This document shows, piece after piece, positions 51,331 to 60,707 of a stretch of DNA of 64,000 bases. The stretch's first letter is position 1, and every line of letters starts with the position of its first letter. Location of the stretch: NCBI RefSeq assembly GCF_015461845.1, contig NZ_JACOPW010000001.1, positions 1,054,001-1,118,000 of the forward strand. The letters are read 5' to 3'. This DNA is from Pseudomonas mucoides. Its GTDB lineage: Bacteria; Pseudomonadota; Gammaproteobacteria; Pseudomonadales; Pseudomonadaceae. The notes beneath the pieces are model-generated. The model was not told where the DNA came from, searched no databases, and saw nothing but the letters and a program-made list of their open reading frames with translations. The position numbers and the translations under genes are program-made.

Positions 51331-52482
51331 TTATTTCTTTAATCCTGCAATGCACGGCGAGACAAACAGTTCACCGCGCCACGCGCCTTGCAACGTGCGC
51401 CGGGCAACGATCAGCCACATCATCGCCAGCAACGCCACCAGCACGCAGCCAAACACACTGAAAAACGTCAGGTTCAAGGTGCTGGCCAGTTTCAACGTCG
51501 CCAGCGAGTAGACGCCCAACGGGAAGGTAAACCCCCACCAGCCGAGGTTGAACGGGATGCCGGCGCGCAGGTAACGCAAGGTAATCAGCACCGCAATCAG
51601 CATCCACCACAAACCGAAGCCCCACAGGGTGATCCCGGCTACCAGCCCCAGGCCGGCGGCGATTTCACCCATGCCCGGCAGACCGTTGGCGGCGAAGATG
51701 GCTGGCGCGTCCGCCCCCAGCAGCAACATGCCCAGTGCCCCGGTGCCAATCGGACCCAACGCGAGCCAGCTCGAAGCGGCCATATTTTCATGGGGCAATT
51801 TATGCAGCGCCATACGCAGCAACAGGATGGTCAGAATGCTGAAGGCCACCGGCAGGGAAAACGCCCAGAGCACGTAACTCGTCACCAGCACCACCAGTTG
51901 CGAATGCGCATCCGCCAGGTGCGGCGCCAGCAGGCCACCGCTGGCCGCCGCGACTTCCGCGGCCACCACCGGCAACAGCCAGACGGCGGTCATCTGGTCG
52001 ATACTGTGTTCCTGACGGGTGAACATCATGAAGGGAATCAGCACGCCGCACGCCAGCGACATCGCCACATCCAGCCACCAGAGCATTTCGGCGATAGGAA
52101 TCACGCCGTCACCCCAGCGCGGCAGACCGAACACCAGAAAGCCGTTGATGATGGTCGCCAGGCCCATGGGAATGGTGCCGAAGAACATTGAGACCGTGGA
52201 ATGGCCGAAGATTCGCCGCGCTTCGTCGAAGAACAGCACCCAACGCGCGGTGTACACGGCGGTGAAGACGGCGAACAGGAAAATATTGAACAGCCACACC
52301 CCTTCGGCGAGCGCGCGCAAACCGGGAATGGCGAGGGGCAATTGCGCCAGCGCCAGCGCGAGCACCCCGGTGCCCATGGTCGCGGCGAACCAGTTGGGCG
52401 TGAATTGACGGATGACCTCACGCGGGTGCTGCAAATGGCTGAACGGTTTGATACCGGTTGTGACGCTGTTAGGGCATGTCAT
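51331..52482 (-). CDS. TehA/SLAC1-family anion channel or transporter
   Basis: A 383-residue membrane protein with about ten helices of the TDT family (TehA, Mae1, SLAC1). The start FTPNWFAATMGTGVLALAL, TIPMGLATIINGFLVF and LGWWGFTFPLGVYSLATLKL are typical. Members move C4-dicarboxylates, sulfite or other anions; TehA gives tellurite resistance. The exact substrate is unclear. The start is ATG at 52482 behind GAGGAG. It is separate from the cupin gene, which lies 105 bases upstream on the same strand. Confidence 0.85.
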   Translation of the reverse strand: MTCPNSVTTGIKPFSHLQHPREVIRQFTPNWFAATMGTGVLALALAQLPLAIPGLRALAEGVWLFNIFLFAVFTAVYTARWVLFFDEARRIFGHSTVSMFFGTIPMGLATIINGFLVFGLPRWGDGVIPIAEMLWWLDVAMSLACGVLIPFMMFTRQEHSIDQMTAVWLLPVVAAEVAAASGGLLAPHLADAHSQLVVLVTSYVLWAFSLPVAFSILTILLLRMALHKLPHENMAASSWLALGPIGTGALGMLLLGADAPAIFAANGLPGMGEIAAGLGLVAGITLWGFGLWWMLIAVLITLRYLRAGIPFNLGWWGFTFPLGVYSLATLKLASTLNLTFFSVFGCVLVALLAMMWLIVARRTLQGAWRGELFVSPCIAGLKK

Positions 52483-52587
52483 GGCGAACTCCTCTCCTCT
52501 GGTGAGGTGGAGCCCATGGTAGAACTGAATCGAATATCTATATAACGGGTAATATCTCTATAACTTATCTGTTTTGCAGATATAGAT

Positions 52588-52899
52588 TCAGACACTGCCT
52601 TGCGATTCGATCACCAGAATTCGCGCCGCACCCTGCGGATGCGCCACATGCTCGGTGCCGACAGAGGCATAAAAGATGTCGCCAACATCCAACAGCGCCT
52701 GCTTCTCGATGCCCTCTTCGCGATAACGCATCTGCACCTGCCCATCCAGCACCACGAACACTTCCTGGCCATCGTTGACGTGCCATTTATAAGGCTGATC
52801 GGTCCAGTGCAAACGGGTGGTGATGCCGTTCATGTTGGCGATGTCGAGTGCGCCCCAGGCGCGATCAGCGGTGAAAGATTTGCTGCGGATGATCTTCAT
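52588..52899 (-). CDS. Cupin-domain protein
   Basis: A 103-residue single-domain cupin. HVNDGQEVFVVLDGQVQMRY forms the first cupin motif and GTEHVAHPQGAARILVIE the second, with possible metal ligands His and Glu. The ATG at 52899 (MKIIRSKSF) was preferred to a TTG 33 bases upstream; neither has a strong binding site. Possible roles range from sugar isomerase-like enzyme to ligand sensor. Function unknown. Confidence 0.8.
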   Translation of the reverse strand: MKIIRSKSFTADRAWGALDIANMNGITTRLHWTDQPYKWHVNDGQEVFVVLDGQVQMRYREEGIEKQALLDVGDIFYASVGTEHVAHPQGAARILVIESQGSV

Positions 52900-52941
52900 G
52901 GGGCGGTCCGTCGAAATGAATGAAGAGGCCAAGGCTAGCGA

Positions 52942-54135
52942 TCAACGCACATCTGTGCCACAGACTTTCAACGAGCGCTGACGGATCAACGCCAGCAAAG
53001 CGCCAACGGAGAGCACGATCAGCACGGCACTGTAGCCGTCGGTCGTCGCGACCAGGCCGAAGCTTCGCGTCAGGTTCCCGGCCAACAGCGATGGCAGACA
53101 GAACGCCAGGTAACTGAGTACATAAAACGCCGACATCAGCCCCGCGCGCTCATGGGGTAGAGCCAATGGCACCAGACTGCGCACGGCCCCCAGAAAACCG
53201 GCGCCGAAACCACAACCAGCGACGAGCGTGCCGAGGAAAAACAACGGCAGGCTGGCGCTGTGCACGCCCAGTAGCACCAGGACGATACCGGTTGGCAGCA
53301 AGCTTGCTCCCAACTGCAGCGCCAGAGCAGCGGGACGATTGCGCAGGGTGAAAATCATCAAGGCCCCTGTCACCGTCAGCGCCGCGACGGTCGACCCGGC
53401 AATCAGGTTCGAGGTGGAACCGGTGGCCGTGCGCACCAACGAGGGTGCCAGGGACGCATAAAAACCGCCGAGCGCCCACGTTGCCGTATTCAGCGGCAGT
53501 ACCCGCCATAAGGTCGAGCGCGCTTGAACCGGCACATGCAAGGTCGGCCGCAGCGAAGCCCAAGCCCCCGGTTGACGCGACACACTTTCCGGCAAACGCC
53601 AGATATAGAGCGCCTGCAACGCAAACAGGACGAACAGCAGCCAATACGTCAGGTGCAACGGCGCGGGTGCGAATTCGGCCAGCAAACCACAGCCCAATCC
53701 GCCCAGGGCCATGCCAAGCAGCGGCGCAACGCTGTTGATCAACGGCCCCTGTTGGCGGTCGGTGTCCAGCAGTGTGGCGCTCAGCACGGCGGTCGCCATG
53801 CCGGTGGCAAACCCTTGCAGCACTCGAGCACTGATCAGCCAGGCGACGCTGTCAGCATTGATAAACAGCAACATCGCCAGGGCATTCAACACCACGGCGG
53901 TGAAAATCACCGGCTTGCGCCCAAGGTGATCCGACAGCGAACCAACCGTCAGCAGCGCCGCCAGCAGGCTGAAGGCGTAGACACCGAAAATCAGGGTCAG
54001 GGTCGCGGCCGAGAAGTGCATCTGCTCTTGGTACAAGCGATACAACGGCGTCGGCGCCGTGGAAGCCGCGAGAAAACTGAGTAAAGTGATCGCCAGAAAC
54101 CACAGGCTTGCACGATTTGAACGAGAACTGGACAT
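52942..54135 (-). CDS. MFS drug/metabolite exporter
   Basis: A 397-residue major facilitator protein with 12 predicted helices. The motif A-like loop GSLSDHLGRKPV is between helices 2 and 3 (about 66-77), and ARVLQGFATGMATAV marks helix 4. It is divergent from a TetR regulator at 54289, a typical efflux arrangement. The ATG at 54135 follows GGAGTG; this Shine-Dalgarno sequence lies in one arm of the 17-base inverted repeat at 54138-54180, so folding of the mRNA could block translation. Confidence 0.88.
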   Translation of the reverse strand: MSSSRSNRASLWFLAITLLSFLAASTAPTPLYRLYQEQMHFSAATLTLIFGVYAFSLLAALLTVGSLSDHLGRKPVIFTAVVLNALAMLLFINADSVAWLISARVLQGFATGMATAVLSATLLDTDRQQGPLINSVAPLLGMALGGLGCGLLAEFAPAPLHLTYWLLFVLFALQALYIWRLPESVSRQPGAWASLRPTLHVPVQARSTLWRVLPLNTATWALGGFYASLAPSLVRTATGSTSNLIAGSTVAALTVTGALMIFTLRNRPAALALQLGASLLPTGIVLVLLGVHSASLPLFFLGTLVAGCGFGAGFLGAVRSLVPLALPHERAGLMSAFYVLSYLAFCLPSLLAGNLTRSFGLVATTDGYSAVLIVLSVGALLALIRQRSLKVCGTDVR

Positions 54136-54137
54136 CG

Positions 54138-54180
54138 GCACACTCCGCAAAAGCTAATTTTTCGCTTTTGCGGAGTGTGC
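54138..54180. promoter_or_regulatory. 17-base perfect inverted repeat in the MFS leader
   Basis: GCACACTCCGCAAAAGC (54138-54154) and GCTTTTGCGGAGTGTGC (54164-54180) are perfect inverted copies around nine AT-rich bases. It may be the TetR operator, an mRNA hairpin that hides the MFS Shine-Dalgarno sequence, or both. Confidence 0.7.
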
Positions 54181-54288
54181 TACTGGCTGGCGCTTAAAGC
54201 AAATTCTTTGTGTTAAGGTCCGATGCATGGCTTTTAGAGCCAGGGCGTTTGCCTGACGGCAAGTCTCGGCGAGAACAGGAAACAGGTA

Positions 54289-54825
54289 ATGACAGGCCCC
54301 ACCTTACGTCCCGGCGGCCGCAGTGCCCGGGTGCAGGAATCGATTCACAAGGCCGTGCGCGAATTGCTCGAAGAGCAGGAGCGCGCCAGCGTGACCGTGC
54401 CGCAAATCGCTGCGCGTGCAGGAGTTACACCGTCGACGATCTATCGGCGCTGGGGTGATTTGTCGGCATTGTTGGCGGACGTCGCCCTCGCCCGCATGCA
54501 GCCGGAAACCGCATCGGCCGATACCGGCAGCCTGCGCGGTGATGTGCAGGCCTGGGCGGAACAGTATCTGGACGAGATGAGTTCCGAACCCGGCCGCAAC
54601 ATGCTGCGCGACGTGCAAGCGAGCCTCAAGCCGAGCTATTGCGCCACGATCATTGGCGGGCAGTTGCAGATGATTCTGGATCGTTATCCGAATGAGCCAA
54701 AACCGAGTGTCGATCGGCTGATTAACATGGTGGCGGCGCCTATCGTGTTTCGCATCCTGTTTTCCGAGGCGCCGTTGGAGGTTGAGGAGTTGCATCGGTT
54801 GATCGGGATTGCGTTGAATCAGTAA
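54289..54825 (+). CDS. TetR-family regulator
   Basis: A 178-residue regulator. The N-terminal HTH (about 15-60) contains VTVPQIAARAGVTPSTIYRRWGDLSALLADVA, and the C-terminal ligand domain includes RDVQASLKPSYCATIIGGQLQMILDRY. It is divergent from the MFS exporter and most likely represses it. ATG at 54289 starts MTGPTLRPGGRSARVQES, with ACAGG upstream. Confidence 0.9.
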   Translation: MTGPTLRPGGRSARVQESIHKAVRELLEEQERASVTVPQIAARAGVTPSTIYRRWGDLSALLADVALARMQPETASADTGSLRGDVQAWAEQYLDEMSSEPGRNMLRDVQASLKPSYCATIIGGQLQMILDRYPNEPKPSVDRLINMVAAPIVFRILFSEAPLEVEELHRLIGIALNQ

Positions 54826-54970
54826 GGGCCCAGACAACCAACATCCGCCTGATACGCCGCCTGCGACACCCCGCCACGCCACGACCTTGGTCGACACTGA
54901 CTAACCGGGGCGGTCGTGCGAGACTGTCTGACCGGGCGGGAGTCCCGGGTGTCTTTCGTCGGGAGTTCCC

Positions 54971-57900
54971 ATGTCGCTGTCCAGCGGGCTGATCGCCGCC
55001 GTCGCCCTGGCCTATATGGCCATCATGTTCGCCATTGCCTTCTACGGTGACCGTCGCAGCACGCCGTTGCCACCGCGCGTGCGTGCGTGGGTGTACAGCC
55101 TGTCGCTGGCGGTCTATTGCACGAGCTGGACATTCTTTGGCGCCGTGGGCCAGGCGGCGGAACAGCTCTGGTCGTTCCTGCCGATCTACCTCGGACCGAT
55201 TCTGCTGCTGGTGGGCGCGCCGTGGGTCCTGCAAAAAATGGTGATGATCAGCAAACAGGAAAACATCACCTCCATCGCCGACTTCATTGCCGCCCGCTAC
55301 GGTAAATCCCAGTCACTGGCGATTGTGGTGGCGTTGATCTGTCTGGTCGGCGTGTTGCCCTACATCGCCTTGCAGCTCAAGGGCATTGTGCTCGGGGTAA
55401 ACCTGCTGATTGGCGCGGGCGCCGACGCGATGGGGGTTCGCGCCCAGGACACCGCCTTGATTGTGTCGCTGGTGCTGGCGCTGTTCACCATTGTCTTCGG
55501 TACCCGCAACCTTGATGCCACAGAACACCACCGTGGCATGGTGCTGGCCATCGCGTTTGAGTCACTGGTCAAGCTGTTCGCGTTTCTCGCCGTCGGTGCG
55601 TTCGTGACCTTTGGGCTGTACGACGGTTTCGACGACCTGTTCAACCAGGCCATGCTCGCCCCGCGCCTCGAAGAATACTGGAAGGAAACCATCAACTGGC
55701 CGTCGATGGTGGTGCAGACGGGCGTCGCGATGATGGCGATCATCTGCCTGCCCCGGCAGTTCCACGTGACGGTGGTGGAGAACATTGATCCTCAGGATTT
55801 GCGTCTGGCCAAATGGGTGTTTCCGGCCTACCTGGCATTGGCCGCGCTGTTTGTCGTCCCGATCGCCCTCGCCGGTCAGATGATGCTGCCCAGTTCGGTG
55901 TTGCCGGACTCGTTCGTCATCAGCCTGCCGCTGGCCCAGGCGCACCCTGCCCTCGCCTTGCTGGCGTTTATCGGCGGCGCCTCAGCGGCGACCGGCATGG
56001 TGATTGTCGCCAGCGTGGCGCTGTCTACCATGGTGTCCAACGACATGCTGTTGCCGTGGTTGCTACGCCGAAACAACGCCGAGCGACCGTTCGAAGTGTT
56101 TCGCCAGTGGATGCTCTCGGTACGCCGGGTGAGCATCGTGGTGATTTTGCTCCTGGCCTACGTCAGCTATCGCCTGCTGGGCTCGACCGCCAGCCTGGCA
56201 ACCATCGGCCAGATCGCCTTCGCCGCCGTGACGCAACTGGCCCCAGCCATGCTCGGCGCGCTGTACTGGAAGCAGGCCAACCGTCGCGGCGTATTCGCCG
56301 GGCTCGCCGCCGGAACATTCCTGTGGTTCTACACGCTGATCCTGCCGATTGCGGCGCGTAGCCTCGGCTGGCCGCTGGAGAGCTTCCCGGGCCTGGCCTG
56401 GCTGCACAGCAACCCGATGAACCTGCCGATCACCCCACTGACCCAAGGCGTGGTGCTGTCGCTGGCCGGAAATTTCACGTTGTTTGCCTGGGTCTCGGTG
56501 TTGTCCCGGACGCGGGTTTCCGAGCACTGGCAGGCGGGTCGTTTCATCGGCCAGGAAATCAGCGCACGCCCCAGCGCCCGTTCGATGCTCGCCGTGCAGA
56601 TCGATGATTTGCTGCAACTGGCCGCGCGTTTCGTCGGCGAAGAACGGGCGCGTCAGAGCTTCATCCGTTTCGCCTACCGCCAAGGCAAAGGTTTCAACCC
56701 GAATCAGAACGCCGACGGTGAATGGATCGCCCACACCGAACGCCTGCTGGCGGGTGTACTCGGTGCTTCCTCGACGCGGGCGGTGGTGAAAGCCGCCATC
56801 GAAGGCCGGGAAATGCAGCTGGAAGACGTCGTGCGCATCGCCGACGAAGCGTCGGAAGTGTTGCAGTTCAACCGCGCCCTGCTGCAAGGCGCGATCGAAA
56901 ACATCACCCAGGGCATCAGCGTGGTCGACCAGTCACTGAAACTGGTGGCCTGGAACCGGCGTTATCTGGAGCTGTTCAACTACCCGGACGGCCTGATCAG
57001 CGTCGGACGCCCGATTGCCGATATCATTCGCCACAATGCCGAACGCGGCCTGTGCGGCCCCGGTGAAGCCGAAGTGCACGTCGCCCGCCGCCTGCACTGG
57101 ATGCGTCAGGGCCGCGCCCACACCTCGGAACGACTGTTCCCCAACGGACGGGTAATCGAGCTGATCGGCAATCCGATGCCCGGTGGTGGTTTCGTCATGA
57201 GCTTCACCGACATCACCGCGTTCCGCGAAGCCGAACAAGCGCTGACCGAAGCCAACGAAGGCCTGGAGCAGCGGGTGGCAGAGCGCACCCACGAGTTGTC
57301 GCAACTCAACGTTGCATTGACAGAAGCCAAGAGCACTGCCGAATCTGCCAACCAGTCGAAAACTCGCTTTCTGGCGGCCGTCAGCCATGACTTGATGCAA
57401 CCGCTGAACGCTGCGCGCCTGTTCTCCGCCGCGTTGTCTCACCAGGACGATGGTCTGTCGGGCGAGGCGCAAAAACTGGTCCATCACCTGGACAGTTCGT
57501 TGCGTTCGGCCGAGGACTTGATCAGCGACCTGCTGGATATTTCTCGCCTGGAAAATGGCAAGATCAACCCCGACCCGAAGCCCTTCGCACTCAACGAATT
57601 GTTCGACACCCTTGGCGCCGAATTCAAGGCGCAGGCTCAGGAACAAGGGCTGAGCTTCCGGGTTCGGAGCAGCACGTTGCGGGTCGACAGCGACATCAAA
57701 CTGCTGCGACGGATCCTGCAAAATTTCCTGACCAATGCATTCCGCTATGCCAAGGGGCCGGTGCTGCTCGGCGTCCGGCGGCGCAAGGATGAATTGTGCC
57801 TGGAGGTCTGGGACCGCGGGCCGGGCATTGCGCAGGACAAACTGCAGGTGATCTTCGAAGAATTCAAACGCCTCGACAGTCATCAGACCCGCGCGGAGAA

Positions 57901-58441
57901 AGGCCTGGGATTGGGCCTGGCGATTGCCGATGGGCTGTGCCGCGTCTTGGGACACACGCTGCAAGTTCGCTCCTGGCCGGGGCGCGGCAGTGTGTTCAGC
58001 GTCAGCGTGCCGCTGGCTCGGGCACAAACCGTGGTGGCGCCCAAGACCGCTGAACTCAACGGCCACGTATTGAGCGGCGCACAGGTGCTGTGCATCGACA
58101 ATGAAGACAGCATTCTGATCGGCATGAACAGCCTGCTGACGCGCTGGGGTTGTCAGGTCTGGACCGCGCGTAACCGAGAGGAATGTGCAGCGCTGCTCAA
58201 CGACGGCGTTCGTCCGCAACTGGCGCTGGTGGATTACCACCTGGACCATGGCGAAACCGGGACCGAGCTGATGGCGTGGCTGCGCACTCAACTGGGGGAA
58301 CCCGTGCCGGGGGTGGTGATCAGCGCCGATGGCCGGCCGGAGACGGTGGCGCAGGTGCATGCGGCGGGGCTGGATTATCTGGCCAAGCCGGTGAAGCCGG
58401 CGGCGTTGAGGGCGTTGTTGAGTCGGCATTTGCCGTTGTAG
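54971..58441 (+). CDS. Hybrid histidine kinase with sodium/solute symporter domain
   Basis: A 1156-residue membrane sensor. Residues ~1-500 form a sodium:solute symporter-like domain of about 13 helices. A PAS-like domain (about 635-755) follows, then a coiled segment (EANEGLEQRVAERTHELSQL), HisKA with phospho-acceptor His806 (SHDLMQPLN), the HATPase with FLTNAFRYAK and GLGLGLAIAD, and a C-terminal receiver with phospho-acceptor Asp1088 (LVDYHLDHGE). This is the CbrA-like and NahK-related class, in which a transporter fold may sense or take up a metabolite. No dedicated response regulator is adjacent. Confidence 0.93.
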   Translation: MSLSSGLIAAVALAYMAIMFAIAFYGDRRSTPLPPRVRAWVYSLSLAVYCTSWTFFGAVGQAAEQLWSFLPIYLGPILLLVGAPWVLQKMVMISKQENITSIADFIAARYGKSQSLAIVVALICLVGVLPYIALQLKGIVLGVNLLIGAGADAMGVRAQDTALIVSLVLALFTIVFGTRNLDATEHHRGMVLAIAFESLVKLFAFLAVGAFVTFGLYDGFDDLFNQAMLAPRLEEYWKETINWPSMVVQTGVAMMAIICLPRQFHVTVVENIDPQDLRLAKWVFPAYLALAALFVVPIALAGQMMLPSSVLPDSFVISLPLAQAHPALALLAFIGGASAATGMVIVASVALSTMVSNDMLLPWLLRRNNAERPFEVFRQWMLSVRRVSIVVILLLAYVSYRLLGSTASLATIGQIAFAAVTQLAPAMLGALYWKQANRRGVFAGLAAGTFLWFYTLILPIAARSLGWPLESFPGLAWLHSNPMNLPITPLTQGVVLSLAGNFTLFAWVSVLSRTRVSEHWQAGRFIGQEISARPSARSMLAVQIDDLLQLAARFVGEERARQSFIRFAYRQGKGFNPNQNADGEWIAHTERLLAGVLGASSTRAVVKAAIEGREMQLEDVVRIADEASEVLQFNRALLQGAIENITQGISVVDQSLKLVAWNRRYLELFNYPDGLISVGRPIADIIRHNAERGLCGPGEAEVHVARRLHWMRQGRAHTSERLFPNGRVIELIGNPMPGGGFVMSFTDITAFREAEQALTEANEGLEQRVAERTHELSQLNVALTEAKSTAESANQSKTRFLAAVSHDLMQPLNAARLFSAALSHQDDGLSGEAQKLVHHLDSSLRSAEDLISDLLDISRLENGKINPDPKPFALNELFDTLGAEFKAQAQEQGLSFRVRSSTLRVDSDIKLLRRILQNFLTNAFRYAKGPVLLGVRRRKDELCLEVWDRGPGIAQDKLQVIFEEFKRLDSHQTRAEKGLGLGLAIADGLCRVLGHTLQVRSWPGRGSVFSVSVPLARAQTVVAPKTAELNGHVLSGAQVLCIDNEDSILIGMNSLLTRWGCQVWTARNREECAALLNDGVRPQLALVDYHLDHGETGTELMAWLRTQLGEPVPGVVISADGRPETVAQVHAAGLDYLAKPVKPAALRALLSRHLPL

Positions 58442-58476
58442 CGCGGCGGGTTTTAGCTTTGCAGGGAGGCTTCTGC

Positions 58477-58547
58477 CGCCATCGCGAGCAAGCTCGCTCC
58501 CACAGGGTTTAGCGCTGTTCCTGTAGAAGTGAGCCTGCTCGCGATGC
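58477..58547. repeat. REPIN after the hybrid kinase
   Basis: CCATCGCGAGCAAGCTCGCTCC is mirrored by GAAGTGAGCCTGCTCGCGATG. A mix of both subfamilies (GAGCAAGCTC left, GAGCCTGCTC right). Confidence 0.85.
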
Positions 58548-58555
58548 TTTTCCGG

Positions 58556-60034
58556 CTATTCCGGTAACTCGGCCAAGCCATCCACATCGGTCATCGCCCG
58601 CTCCAGCAAGTCCGCCGGCAAGCTCTTGCTGGCTCGCGCGCCGAGCAACTTCAGCTGCTCGCTGCGACTGACCAGATTCCCCCGGCCTTCTGTCAGCTTG
58701 TTGCGCGCAGAGCTGTAGGCTTTGTCCAGTTGCTGCAAGCGATTGCCGACTTCGTCCAGATCCTGGATGAACAACACAAACTTGTCGTACAGCCACCCGG
58801 CACGCTCGGCGATTTCCCGGGCGTTCTGGCTCTGGCGCTCTTGCTTCCACAGGCTGTCGATCACACGCAAAGTCGCCAGCAACGTGGTGGGGCTGACGAT
58901 CACGATGTTGCGGTCGAAGGCTTCCTGGAACAACGTTGGCTCCGCCTGCAAAGCCGCGGAAAACGCTGCTTCGATTGGCACGAAGAGCAAGACGAAATCC
59001 AGGCTGTGCAAGCCGTCGAGCCGTTTGTAATCCTTGCCGGACAGGCCTTTGACGTGATTGCGCAGCGACAGCACGTGTTGCTTGATGGCGATCTGGCCGA
59101 TGGCGTCGTCTTCGGCCGCCACGTATTGCTGATAGGCCGTCAGGCTGACCTTGGAGTCGACCACCACTTGCTTGTCGCCCGGCAGGTAAATAATCACATC
59201 CGGCTGGAAGCGCTCGCCATCCGGGCCTTTGAGAGTGACCTGGGTCTGGTACTCGCGGCCCTTCTCCAGCCCCGCGTGTTCAAGCACTCGCTCGAGAATC
59301 AGTTCGCCCCAATTGCCCTGGGTTTTCTGCCCTTTCAAGGCGCGAGTGAGGTTGGTGGCTTCGTCGCTCAGGCGCAGGTTCAGCTGTTGCAGGCGTTCCA
59401 GTTCCTTGGCCAGCGAGAAACGCTCGCGCGCTTCGGCCTGATAACTTTCCTCGACGCGTTTTTCGAAGGACTGAATGCGCTCTTTCAACGGATCGAGCAA
59501 CTGGCCCAACCGCTGTTGACTGGTTTCGGCGAAGCGCTGCTCACGCTCGTCGAAAATCTTGCCCGCCAGTTCGGCGAACTGCGCTCGCAACTCGTCTCGC
59601 GAACCCTGCAGGTCACTGAGGCGTTGCTGATGGCTTTCCTGTTGCTCGCGTAGTTCGGCGTTAAGTGACGCCGCCAGCGTGTCCAGGCGACGTAGCTCTG
59701 CCTCTTTACCGGCGCGCTCGAGGTTCCAGGCGTGAGAGGCATCGCGAGCGTCGTCGCGCTCGATTTGCAGCAGTTCGACTTCACGGCGCGTGGCAGCGAG
59801 GTCCGCTTGCTTGGCGGCGTTGGCCTGGCTCAGGTCACCGATTTCATCGCGACAGGCGTCGAGTTGGGCATTCAGGCCGTCCTGCGCCAGTTGGGCCATG
59901 GCCAGGCGCTCTTCCAGCAGAGCCGCCTCGGCTTGCGAGCCGCTCGCACGGCGTTGAATTTGCCAGGCCAGTACCAGCAATGGCAGGCCCGCGCCTGCCA
60001 GACCGAGTAATAGGCTGGTCAAGTCCATAGCCAT
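58556..60034 (-). CDS. rmuC: DNA recombination protein RmuC
   Basis: A 492-residue protein. One N-terminal membrane helix (LLLGLAGAGLPLLVLAW) is followed by a long coiled coil (about 30-190, rich in Glu, Ala, Leu, Arg) and the RmuC nuclease-like domain with KGQKTQGNWGELILERVLEHAGL, PDVIIYLPGDKQVVVDSKVSL and FVLLFVPIEAAF. RmuC limits DNA inversions and is related to restriction-like nucleases. ATG at 60034 follows CAGGA. Confidence 0.95.
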   Translation of the reverse strand: MAMDLTSLLLGLAGAGLPLLVLAWQIQRRASGSQAEAALLEERLAMAQLAQDGLNAQLDACRDEIGDLSQANAAKQADLAATRREVELLQIERDDARDASHAWNLERAGKEAELRRLDTLAASLNAELREQQESHQQRLSDLQGSRDELRAQFAELAGKIFDEREQRFAETSQQRLGQLLDPLKERIQSFEKRVEESYQAEARERFSLAKELERLQQLNLRLSDEATNLTRALKGQKTQGNWGELILERVLEHAGLEKGREYQTQVTLKGPDGERFQPDVIIYLPGDKQVVVDSKVSLTAYQQYVAAEDDAIGQIAIKQHVLSLRNHVKGLSGKDYKRLDGLHSLDFVLLFVPIEAAFSAALQAEPTLFQEAFDRNIVIVSPTTLLATLRVIDSLWKQERQSQNAREIAERAGWLYDKFVLFIQDLDEVGNRLQQLDKAYSSARNKLTEGRGNLVSRSEQLKLLGARASKSLPADLLERAMTDVDGLAELPE

Positions 60035-60095
60035 AAAGATTCCTGCCGATGAGATAAAGCTTGAAGGTTAACCAAGGCCACCTGACTTGGACAGC

Positions 60096-60419
60096 TCAGT
60101 CTTCAATCAGACCCAGTTCCTGCTGGGCCCGCGTATCCCCTGCTCGCGCGGCCTGACGCAGCAGGTCCTGACCAATGCGCCGATCACGGGCATTGCCGCA
60201 TTCACGGCACATCAATTGCCCGAGGCGGCTTTGCGCAGCCACCACGCCTTCACGGGCAGGCTGCTTGAGCAAGCGCCCGGCGAAGTGCTTGATGTTGGGG
60301 TTATCCCCAAGACGCGGACTGTCCAGCAGCCATTCGGCGACACGCATCGAAAAACGCTTGGGTGGGGTAACACGTGAAGGTGTGGAGGTAGCGGAGATTG
60401 ATACTGAGCGAAACTTCAT
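60096..60419 (-). CDS. Sel1-like repeat protein
   Basis: A 107-residue protein. Sel1/TPR-like helices appear as QPAREGVVAAQSRLGQLMCREC and DLLRQAARAGDTRAQQELGLIED. The ATG at 60419 (MKFRSVSIS) is preferred to an upstream start at 60527 that would code for a basic stretch of low quality. Two cysteines in CRECGN could bind metal. It shares its strand with rmuC, 61 bases upstream of that gene. Function unknown. Confidence 0.65.
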   Translation of the reverse strand: MKFRSVSISATSTPSRVTPPKRFSMRVAEWLLDSPRLGDNPNIKHFAGRLLKQPAREGVVAAQSRLGQLMCRECGNARDRRIGQDLLRQAARAGDTRAQQELGLIED

Positions 60420-60528
60420 AAAGCACTGTGGGACAGATCGGAAGGCGCGCAACTGTACTCTTTTTTTCTTACAGGTAAAGCCTAAAAAAACCCGGCACGC
60501 CCGTGCTAGAGCAAGCGCTCGGGACAAT

Positions 60529-60656
60529 CCACAGAAGCTGTGGATAACTCAGTGGACAACCGCCCTTGAACTCGCGCAAAGCCCTGTGGAATGGGGCTCG
60601 CAGTCAAACTGACGATTTTTTCACCAGTAAAAAAAAGCGATGTTTTTCATTGACTT
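60529..60656. other. Composite element copy B: DnaA-box-like pair, A-tract, TTCATTGACTT
   Basis: AATCCACA (degenerate) faces the perfect TGTGGATAAC (60539-60548); an A-tract follows at 60629-60636 and TTCATTGACTT ends at 60656. The distance from TGTGGATAAC to TTCATTGACTT is 107 bases, against 106 in copy A at 41753-41884. Also shared are AAAGCCC, GGCTC and TTTTTT blocks in the same order. Confidence 0.55.
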
Positions 60657-60707
60657 AAATTTTCAATACAGGCACCCACTGCGGGTGGGGCCTGGATGAC
60701 AGTGGGG

